Origin: Mucidula mucida
Lineage: Eukaryota; Basidiomycota; Agaricomycetes; Agaricales; Physalacriaceae
Length of the DNA stretch: 34,880 bases
Reading direction: 5' to 3'
NCBI GenBank assembly: GCA_015501055.1
Contig: JADNYV010000362.1
Location: forward strand, 1-34,880
Under the pieces are notes generated by a model. It was given only the letters and a program-made list of their open reading frames with translations, made no database searches and was not told the origin of the DNA. Both the position numbers and the translations under genes were made by a program. Of this stretch, positions 26,109-34,880 are shown in pieces (within the stretch, counting starts at the first letter, position 1; each line of letters starts with the position of its first letter).

Positions 26109-26901
26109 TCAACGAGCAGTACTACCAATACCCGTACCACGCGATTTGTTGGCACTAACACCACCACCAGTCTGGCCAGTCAACTCTTTGGATATGTATT
26201 TTGAGCCCCAATCTGCAATGATCCTTCGTCGAGCCTCCTTCACATCAAGTTTTTCTCCATGAATACGGGCGTCCCCGTCAAGTGGGAGAGCCCAAGAGTA
26301 TGTCCTGCCCTCGACATTGAGGATTAACTGGTCCGGGTTCTTTCCGGGGATAAGCTTGCTCTCCTGCATGGGTATGCGAAAACCTTGATGGTCCCCAGTT
26401 CTATAAGTCTGTACAAAGACAAAGCGTTCGGTGGTTAGGGTCTTTGGAAGAATACCCATGGCTATCACGTATTGAGATCGCAGCAAGAGCGCGAATGCGG
26501 CTGTGGTGCAACCAGTGACGAAGAGAAGGGAGGCCGCAGAAAATCGTTGATAAGTAGAACGTAGTTCATATCGTTCTTCCTCATCGCTGCCGTCGTCAGT
26601 CGCGTAGTGTTTTTTCACTTTTATTGGTTTACTCTCCCGCCAATGATTCCATGCCAGATCCATGCTCGACGCGCTATATCCAAGTCAGTTTGTTTCCCGG
26701 AAAGCTGGCAGCGTGTACGCACGTCATGAGTACACTCACTCCAAGCAGGCCGTACATCCAATTTATCCACCAAGGCATTTTGACGCGCTGATACAGCAGA
26801 GGTCTCGGGTCGGCGCGTGGTACCATGACAAGGCGGCCGTTTGCAGCCGTCTTTGCAGCGGGCCTGAAGACATTGCGTATGCGGCCGAATAGTGCGCTCA
26901 T
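26109..26901 (-). CDS. Two-span membrane protein of unknown function, 247 aa
   Basis: I do not recognise a named family. Exons 26723-26901 and 26109-26673 (intron 49 nt, codon AC|C) give 247 aa. The N-terminus is basic (GRIRNVFRPAAK), which could suit mitochondrial import. A first hydrophobic span lies around residues 44-62 (WWINWMYGLLGVSVLMT), then a charged loop with an acidic patch (DDGSDEEER). A second span starts near residue 105 (SAASLLFVTGCTTAAFALLL). The C-terminal half is soluble, beta-like then helical (ESKLIPGKNPDQLILNVEG, KEARRRIIADWGSKYI), ending in a Gly/Ser-rich tail. It is divergent with Crm1 across a 208-bp spacer. The reading is solid; the role is unknown. Confidence 0.82.
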
Positions 26902-27109
26902 CTAAAACATTAATGGATTATTTCAATAGCCTGACGCTCACTCACCAACAAAAGAGTTGGGGGGATGGAGGAGAGGAACTTTCCGGGTCGAATTCCAAAT
27001 CTAGAATCGTCCCAAAGAGGAGATGCACTGCCACCGGAACCTGATCGAAGAGCGTCGGAACCGGCACATGGGCGCGGCAAATTCGTGGTTGCCCTTTTAC
27101 ATCGATGTC
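26902..27109. promoter_or_regulatory. Divergent promoter spacer, membrane gene and CRM1
   Basis: Only 208 bp separate the start codons of the leftward membrane gene and rightward CRM1, so the two probably share promoter elements. No clear TATA box is visible. Confidence 0.5.
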
Positions 27110-30100
27110 ATGGAGGTGCGTGCCCAACTCGCTCAGATGTGGCTGCTGATATCGATGAACAAATCCAGTCTTTACTAGACTTTGAACGTGAATTTGACGT
27201 GGACCTCTACGATCGGGTGGTGTTGGCCTTTTTCAGCGGTCGAGGAGACGATGTACGCCAACTCGCTCCAATGGGATTCGGGTTTACTAATCATTCCGTA
27301 GGCAAAGAAGGCCAAGGAAGCCTTGGAGGCATTCCAAGAACATCCAGAAAGCTGGACGCGCGTCCCGGAGATTTTGGAACGTTCTGGGATCCCACAGAGC
27401 AGAGTGCGTTTCAGTAATCACGTTGTGCTGTTCAACAAACTGATATCGCGGTGGTACAGTATATTGGGCTACAAATTCTAGAGAAACTGATCTCGACGCG
27501 ATGGAAAACACTGCCTGAAGGTCAGAGGCAAGGTGCGTTTGCTCAACAACTTCAAATCGGTACCATGACTAAGAAACTCCAGGAATTCGCAACTTCATTG
27601 TCGCTGCTACTGTCAAAGTCGCGTCTGATGATACATCGTTGCGCAAGGAGAAGGTGTACATCGGCAAGCTAAACCTAGCCCTCGTCCAAGTGAGTGCCCA
27701 TCCCATTCCCCAGTTTTCGGGCGCCTAAATAAACAACTCTAGGTTCTCAAACAAGAATGGCCACATAACTGGCCCACATTCATTCCTGAACTCGTGGAAT
27801 CTTCAAAAACCAACCTCGCTCTGTGCGAAAATAACATGGCTATCCTGAAGTTGCTCTCCGAAGAAGTGTTCGATTTCTCTTTCGAGACGATGACCAGCGC
27901 CAAAGTCGCGGCTCTCAAACAACAAATGTGGAATGAATTCAGCGAGGTTTTCAAATTATGCACCGAAATTCTTCAAGAAGCTTCCAAGATATCCCTGGTG
28001 CGCGCCACTTTGGAGACGCTCTTCCGCTTCCTCGGGTGGATACCCCTCGGATTCATATTCGAGACGCCCATCATCGACCTTCTTACCAATCGTTTCCTAT
28101 CTCCGCCCGAATTCCGTAACATCTCCCTCCGGTGTCTCGCAGAAATCGCCTCCCTTCCTTCTGTCGGCCAGTATGGCAACAGGTTAACAATTCTGTACAC
28201 GAGTGTCATATCGACCATCACCGTTATTGTACCGCCCTCAACCAACTTTGTTGAAGCATATCAAAATGCAGGAGACCAGGGCGAGGAGCTTGTTCTAAAC
28301 CTGGCGTTGTTTCTCACCAACTTCTTCTCGAACCACCTTGCACTCATTGAAGATGCTCATCCTGATGCGAACTTACTTGGACACGCGTATCTAGTGAAAA
28401 TCAGCGCCGTGGAGGAGAGGGAGATCTTCAAGATCTGCGTGGAATATTGGACCAAGCTACTGGCCGCCTTGTATAACGAGCAGTCCATCATGCCCATCAG
28501 CTCTTTCGGCATTAGCTTTGGCGATGAAGTCGGCGCAGCTGGAATGGGAGTCAAAATGCGTAAAGATGCGTACGCGGAGATCCTTTCGAATTTGCGCTTA
28601 GTGGTTATAGAGCGTATGGTTAAGCCTGAAGAGGTAGGCCTCTCATTTCTGCTTTCTTCATCGTTCCTAACATTATGCAAAAGGTGCTCGTCGTGGAAAA
28701 CGACGAGGGCGAAATTGTTCGAGAACACCTCAAAGAAATTGACACTATCGTCTTGTACAAATCCATGCGAGAGCTTCTCATTTACCTCACCCATCTCGAC
28801 GTTGTTGACACTGAAGCCATCCTTACTACGAAACTCGCCAAGCAAGTTGATGGTAGCGAGTGGTCCTGGGCAAATCTTAACACGCTCTGTTGGGCTATTG
28901 GCTCGATCTCTGGAGCCATGAGCGAGGAGATGGAGAAACGCTTCCTCGTTGGGGTCATCAAGGATCTTCTGGGACTAGTCGAAATGAAGAGGGGAAAGGA
29001 CAACAAGGCTGTCGTTGCCAGTGATATCATGTATATCGTGGGCCAGTACCCGAGGTTTCTCAAGGCGCATTGGAAGTTCCTCAAGACGGTGGTAAACAAG
29101 CTGTTCGAGTTCATGCACGAGACGCATGAGGGTAAGCGCCTTTACTCTCTCTTCATTATCGCCGTGAGGCTCATTAATGCGTGGCGTAGGCGTCCAAGAC
29201 ATGGCGTGCGACACTTTCATCAAAATTGCGCAAAAATGTAGACGGCACTTTGTCATGCAGCAGTCGGGCGAGAAGGAGCCGTTCATAAATGAAATCCTAC
29301 GCAACCTGAACAGGACAACTGTGGACCTCACACCATCCCAGGTAGGTTATCATCTTCATTGACTTTATGTTGGAGCCTCACGTTCGCTGTAGGTGCACAC
29401 CTTCTACGAGGCCATTGGATACATGATAGCGGCCCAACCCAATAAGCTCCTGCAAGAGAAACTTCTCAGCGAGCTGATGGAGCTGCCAAATGGTGCCGTA
29501 CGTGTCTTCCTCCTTTTTTGTATACGATGCTCACTTTACTCTAGTGGGATGCTCTCATGGCGCAGGCCGCGCACTCTACCGACATCCTGGCGAGTCCGGA
29601 GAACATCAAGCTGCTGTCGAACGTGCTCAAGAGCAACATATCGGGTTGCACGTCAATAGGGCCGTTCTTCTTGCCACAGCTGGCGCGGATATTCTTGGAT
29701 ATGTTGGGGCTTTACAAAGCAGTGAGCGCTCTCATCAGTGATGCCACCGCTAAAGATGGTGCGTCTTATTTCTTCGCGGCCTCGTCAACGGTGCACTGAG
29801 CCATATTGCTAATCGTCTTCGCTGTAGGTCCAATCGCATCGCGTACACCCAAAGTACGGCAACTCAGAACGGTGAAAAAGGATGTGTTAAAGCTTATGGA
29901 GACGTACATTCAACGCGCGGACGATCTCGAAGGGGTCAATTCGTCCTTCATACCGCCGCTGCTCGACGCCATCTTGGGCGACTATTCGACCAATGTGCCC
30001 ACTGCTCGAGATGCAGAGGTGTTGGTGCTTATGACTGTAGTTATCAACCGGTTACAGGCAATTTAGTTTCTTCAGACAGAGTTCTGTAGCGTGCTGATGA

Positions 30101-31051
30101 TTTCAACAATAGGGTTTACTTGCACCACAAATCATACCGATATTAGAGGCGGTGTTTGAGCCCACGCTCGGGATGATAACGCAGGACTTCACCGAATTCC
30201 CAGAGCATCGGCTAGGGTTCTATAAATTGTTGGAAGCTATCAACAAGCATTGTTTCTCAGGTACTTTAACGTTGTCGGGAGATGTCATTGATACTAACGC
30301 ACGAGTTTCAGCGCTACTTCTACTACAACCCGAACAATTCAAGATGTTCATGAATAGCATTTTCTGGGGAATAAAGCACACGATGCGAGACATCGCTGAT
30401 GTAGCGTTGAACAGTACGACCACTCTTATCAAGCCTCTTGGCCGTTACTAAAAGCCGCTTTCTAGTTACATTCGACCTTCTTCTTAAGTTTGCCCAATCG
30501 TCTGCGGAGATATATACGACCTTCTTCCAGCAATACTTCCTTGTCATAATTCAGGAGATATTCTTCGTCTTGACTGATTCGGAGCACAAGTCCGGCTTCA
30601 CCCTACAAACGGCGATCCTTGCAAGACTATTCCATCTTGTTGACGGGAGCCTTGCGGGTGTACAGCTCTTCCCAGAGCAGCCAGACCCGACGAAGAATAA
30701 GGAGTGGTTGCAGGACTATTGTGGCAATCTCTTAGGAAGCGCATTCGGTCATGTTCAGCGGTATGTCCCCGTTGTGTCCATGGTGTTTTTGGATCTCATC
30801 AATGATATAGATCTCAAATCAACGAATTCACCACTCGTCTTGGAACGTACTACAACGACGCTGTGAACTTCAAGGGCGCTGTACGCGACTTCCTGATCCA
30901 GTTGAAGGAGTTCTCGGACGATAGTACGGAGTTGTTCCTTGAGGAGAAGGAGGCAGAGGCGAAGAGGAAGGCCGAGGAAGAGAGGTCGAGGGCTGAAAAG
31001 ATCCCGGGTATGTTGAAGCCAGATCAGATTGAGGATGAAGCCATCGCATGA
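27110..31051 (+). CDS. CRM1: Exportin-1 (Crm1) nuclear export receptor
   Basis: Karyopherin that carries leucine-rich NES cargoes out of the nucleus with RanGTP. Fifteen exons: 27110-27115, 27169-27252, 27302-27403, 27460-27532, 27583-27689, 27743-28633, 28684-29131, 29190-29341, 29393-29497, 29545-29758, 29828-30057, 30113-30260, 30312-30413, 30466-30760, 30811-31051. They give 1,065 aa, the family's normal length. Exon 1 codes only Met-Glu; splicing yields [13 protein letters not shown], the standard Crm1 start. Conserved blocks follow throughout: [56 protein letters not shown] and [16 protein letters not shown]. The residue aligned with the leptomycin-B cysteine (human Cys528) is Val520 ([10 protein letters not shown]). 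Intron 11 (30058-30112) starts with GC. The C-terminus is a charged helix ending [17 protein letters not shown]. Confidence 0.97.
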
Positions 31052-31373
31052 TGGGGAAATGAAAGGAAGTCAAAGAGAACGGGTAGCGTCTCGCAAGTGC
31101 TTTGATATTTTGCTGTCGTCTTGTTCTGTACTTGTCTTGTATATCAACGAATTTTGTGTATCACGTAGAACTAGCCCTTTAGGAGGATGTCAATTCAATT
31201 CAGTACCGGTGCGAAGTGATAACAATCATATAAGATATTTTCGAGTTTCTGATTAGTTCCTGATCATGATGTGTGTGATTCTTGTCAAAGCGTGGTCCCT
31301 CAGTTCTCATCTTCACTTCCTTTCTTCCCTCGTCTTCTGCTTATTGACAATATCCCTCCTTTTCCCTGAAAAT
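31052..31373. other. Spacer CRM1 to surface-protein gene
   Basis: 322 bp holding the CRM1 3' flank and the next promoter. Nothing else is recognised. Confidence 0.45.
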
Positions 31374-32235
31374 ATGCTGAGAAAGCTCTTCGCGTTCGTT
31401 ACCTTGTTCTCGTGTCTTTCTGTCGCGTCAGCCCAGAAGAATATCACAGTCAATGACACAGACTCTGCTATAACAGTACGTGACTACGGCCTGTACAGCT
31501 CTGAAGCACTAACCTCCAGTCTGCTATTGTTTCTAGTACGAAAACGCCGGCGACGCGTTGATCTGCAAGACCGATTCCAACGGACTCATCATCGGCAGTC
31601 AAGCAGGCTGTTATAACGTATCGCCATCCAACTGCACCGACTCCGTCGCAATGTCGCAGTCGAACAACGCTTCTGCGTCGTTCAAATTCAGAGGTACACA
31701 AACAGTCTTCTTCAGCCTCCAAATAAGAAAAATGACGCCACATATGACAGGATCCGCGATCTACATCAACTCTCTTCGATACAAGTTCTCGCCTCTGTAC
31801 ACCGTCACTCTCGACGGCAAGTCTACGGACGTCGACGGGTGGACGGCGGACAAGTTCTTCACCTGCGCGGGGCCTCTCTTTTCGCAGACGGGTCTCGATC
31901 TGAGCGTCGAACATGAGATTCGGCTGGCCACGAAGGGCGTGTCGCCGTCAAGCAACGAATCTGTCAGCTCGGATATTCCTGGGGATTTCTCATTGATCAG
32001 TTTCGTGTGAGTACAAGTTTACGTTGAATACAGACGTGGTGGTGATGCTCATCAAAATGCTACTAGGTATACAGAGGGCGATGGTAGTAATAGCTCTGCC
32101 AGCGCCACAGATGCGGCATCGTCAGCTACACTCTCTGATAACGGGGCGTCGGATTATTCGGTTTATAATCTCCAGGCCGTTCTCGCTTTGGTATTTGCGT
32201 TTGGCATCGCAGAGGTCTGGGGCATTGTGTACTAG
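31374..32235 (+). CDS. Secreted, glycosylated protein with C-terminal hydrophobic anchor, 246 aa
   Basis: Exons 31374-31475, 31537-32006 and 32067-32235 give 246 aa in phase. The N-terminus is a clear signal peptide (LFAFVTLFSCLSVASA, cleavage about residue 20). The body has several N-glycosylation sequons (NIT, NDT, NCT, NAS, NES, NSS) and the block GSAIYINSLRY...YTVTLDGKST. That block resembles a beta-sandwich motif common in Agaricomycete secreted or single-pass surface proteins. A Ser/Ala-rich stalk precedes a hydrophobic C-terminal stretch (LQAVLALVFAFGIAEVWGIVY). With no basic tail behind it, this fits a GPI-anchor signal better than a cytoplasmic-tailed span, but either is possible. 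No catalytic motif is visible. It faces the ABC transporter gene tail to tail. Confidence 0.85.
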
Positions 32236-32541
32236 TATTCCTTCGTTGATAGCTGCTATAAATTACTATATGCGGTCAACCATGTCCAGTGAAATAGTCA
32301 AAGCTTAAGCTTCAGCGCTGGACAACGATTCGCAGACTGCATTAATTTATTGTAATTAGGAATGACTGTTGTGTACAAATTTCTCCGCTATGCAATAGTA
32401 TGTATGTGTGAGTTGAGTACTCCTCGAGGTATCTAAACAATCTATCCTCATGCGTTATCATCCGTAAGTGTATGTAAGTAGGTACTCTAAAAGTATCTGA
32501 GCTAAGAAAGCAAGGAAAAAATAGAAAAACGTCCGATGACA
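32236..32541. other. Convergent 3' spacer
   Basis: 306 bp between the stop of the surface protein and the stop of the ABC transporter. It should contain both polyadenylation regions. Nothing else is seen. Confidence 0.45.
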
Positions 32542-34880
32542 TTACTTGTTCCTGCTCTTGGATCCTTTTGGTACACGGGCCAACCAGTAGAAGAACAGCG
32601 CCCCAAAGACATTGAATATGATGTACACCCATAAGATGCCGTAGTTCCGCCACCGGTGCTCATACACGGAGTTGACTTGGGATAGGAAACCATTCGTAGA
32701 CGTGACGGAGCAGAATTGGCAGTCGGCGGTGGCGTTCGGGTTGTAAACGATGCCGTCACCAACGTTGGAGATGTACGTCGCCATGTAGTCGCCACACGTC
32801 TTGCCGCTGGGTGGATTGAACGTGGAAACCTCGATTGAGGAGCACGTAGCGGGTGAGTTTGCTAAACCTGTTGAAAGCATAGCGTCCACGAGATAGGTGA
32901 ATGGCGACACCCGGTACATGAAGATCCAGAAGCGGGGGAACGTACTGGGCCCAGCGAGAACACTGCAACAATTGTCAGGACGAGAGCGACAAGGCAGAAA
33001 TTTTGAAAAACGTACCCGCAGAACACCAAGCACAATGAGAACAACAAGTTGGCAAGATTACCGCCCGTCTCCGCGAGATCGATACCGGCAATGATCATGT
33101 TGGTAAAGGTCGACGTGAAGAGGAGGAAGCTCAAGATCAGGAGGAACATGAGACCGCTTCGCTCCGTCACCGTGTCCGTGGCCTCACCGTTGCGGTACAA
33201 ACCGATGGGGTAGAACCAGCACAGGAAGATGAGGACACCCATGAGCGAGTTCCACGGCAATTCAGCGGTAATGTTTGCGAGCATGAACGCTTGCCACGAG
33301 TAGGTCTTCGATGGACGTTCGCGAACCTCGTACAGAGAGCGTTGCGTAACGAAATGAGGCATGATTTGGTTGACGAGGTTACCAAAGATGGTCAGCAGCA
33401 TGAAGATGGAGAACATCTGGTTCTGCAGGCCCTGCAGAGTGTTGTCCGCCTTGAAGAAGGAGAATCCAATGAAGAGACCCTATGAACGAACTTGTAAGAT
33501 AACCGTATATTGACAGGAGATGGAAGGGAACTCACCGTCAGCACCGAAAGAGCTGTCTTCGAATAGATGTAGCTGGGTGTGCGCCAGTACTGCTGGAAGA
33601 CACGGTATGTGCACGCCAAGTATTGCGAGAGGATGGTAGCAGCGAACGGCCGCTTGCCCTCCAAGTCTTCCTCGCCAGTCTCAACGATGGGCTTAGCATT
33701 TTCCCGCTTGTGCCGTAGCTCATCCTTAATCGCCACCAATTCCTTGCTCTCGCGCCAAGCGGCTACATAGTCCCTGTTCGCCACAGCACCAGGAGCAGCA
33801 CCGATAACTTGAAGCATCCACTCGGCGGGGTTGGCTTCCGGTGGGCACTTCGGGGCGCCTTTGCTCTCGAAGTACTCAATGAGCGTCGCCGAGTTTTCGC
33901 CAATGTCACCGTAATAGACAGTCTGACCTCCACGGGCGAGGAAAAGAAGGCGATCAAAGGACTGGAAGAGCAGGGCAGATGGTTGATGGATAGTGCAAAG
34001 AATAGCTTGTCCGTTGGCGGCGAGTTTGCGGAGCAGCGAGCAGATAGACCAGGCAGTTTGACTAAATGATCATCAGCAAAAATAGCTTTAGTAGTTATTA
34101 AAGGTGCTATACCTGTCAAGACCGGATGTGGGTTCGTCCAAGAAGAGAAGCAGTTGAGGCTTAGCAGCAAGTTCGACACCGATTGTCAGGCGTTTTCGCT
34201 GTTCAACGTTAAGACCTACCAAGAGCCGTTAGATATCGTTGTTTCAGTGCATGAAACAATGACTTGCCTTCTCCAGGTACACCAACGACGGCGTCAGCAT
34301 AAGTTTCCATCTCCAACAGGCGAATGACCTCGTTGACATAGGCAACCTTCTCCTCATCCGGAACACTCTTCGGCTGCCTGAGGCGCGCACTGAATTCGAG
34401 CGCCTCACGAACGGTAGAAGTCTGAAGGTGGAGATCCTGCTGCTGCACGTAACCCGTTTTGCGCTGGAAAGAATCATCCCGCTGGTGGCCGTCGACAAGC
34501 ATCGAACCGGTCACGACACCCATGGTGACACGAGAGGCCAGCACATCTAGAAGCGTAGTCTTTCCGGCACCAGAGGCACCCTAGAAGGATCTTAATCAAT
34601 TGTCCATATAGCAAGAGGATGCGGATAAACCACCATGAGTGCGGTCAAAGTCCCAGGTTCAACCCATCCATTGACGTTGTCCAATAGCCGTCTAGTTCGC
34701 CCTTGGATCTTGATATCGTAACAAACGTCCTCCCAATGGAATATCGCAGTCTGTTTCTGGATCTTGGCGGCAGCTTCGTCTTGTTCTTTGGTGGGGTTGT
34801 CCAGGTCGCGTTTGGTAGTCTGAGCTTCCTCATCCTCGGCCGACTTCTTGGGAGCGGGAGGGAGATTACCACGACGGAAG
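32542..34880 (-). CDS. PDR-type ABC transporter (ABCG), C-terminal half, cut by window end
   Basis: Drug or metabolite efflux pump of the fungal CDR/PDR group. The window holds about 690 C-terminal residues; the N-terminal half lies beyond 34880. Exons: 34634-34880 (partial), 34268-34580, 34113-34215, 33536-34061, 33016-33479, 32542-32962. NBD2 motifs: Walker [13 protein letters not shown], signature region [16 protein letters not shown], Walker [16 protein letters not shown]-loop [11 protein letters not shown]2 follows with six expected spans, starting GLFIGFSFF, and a large outer loop with several cysteines before the last span ([15 protein letters not shown]). The intron 34216-34267 starts with GC (GAAG|GCAAGT) rather than GT. 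The linker before NBD2 includes [14 protein letters not shown], typical for this group. Substrate cannot be inferred. Confidence 0.95.

Overview
The window looks like nuclear DNA of a wood-decay mushroom-forming fungus (Agaricomycetes). Genes are broken by many 47-56 nt GT..AG introns with CTRAY-like branch sites. The gene content fits this: class II manganese peroxidases, an F-box relic and a DUF6535 relic of Agaricomycete type, a Crm1 exportin, and Copia and LINE remnants. I rebuilt spliced models by hand. In every intact gene the exon lengths sum to a multiple of three and the splice phases agree.

Layout, left to right. 1-490: decayed non-LTR (LINE) reverse transcriptase on the minus strand. 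680-2713: short, internally deleted Ty1/Copia retrotransposon (minus) with identical 236-bp LTRs and a perfect 5-bp target-site duplication, lying just behind the stop of the next gene. 2754-4576 (minus): M20-family N-carbamoyl-L-amino-acid hydrolase, 9 exons. 4577-6645: gene-free divergent spacer. 6646-8272 (+): 524-aa protein of unknown function. 9510-11264 and 13969-15647 (+): two paralogous short manganese peroxidases on either side of a broken F-box gene (11335-13048, minus). 16126-17246 (+): MYND zinc-finger protein. 17965-20436 (+): secreted serine carboxypeptidase S10, 18 exons. 20670-22533 (minus): OLA1/YchF-type ATPase, with one intron made of two tandem intron-like units. 22843-25584 (minus): DUF6535 membrane-protein pseudogene with at least five lesions. 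26109-26901 (minus): 247-aa membrane protein, sharing a 208-bp divergent spacer with 27110-31051 (+), exportin-1/Crm1. 31374-32235 (+): secreted, glycosylated, C-terminally anchored protein. 32542-34880 (minus): C-terminal half of a PDR-type ABC transporter that runs off the window.

How they fit together. Secreted peroxidases, a secreted carboxypeptidase and an anchored surface protein face outward, as expected for lignocellulose decay. Crm1 and OLA1 are housekeeping genes for nuclear export and translation/stress. The hydrolase releases amino acids from carbamoylated forms. No operon-like or defence-like system is visible. The points most worth a second look are the back-to-back intron duplication in OLA1, the Val at the leptomycin-B cysteine position of Crm1, the reciprocal intron differences between the two peroxidases, three GC-AG introns, and the small Copia element whose primer-binding site matches the anticodon arm of initiator tRNA-Met.
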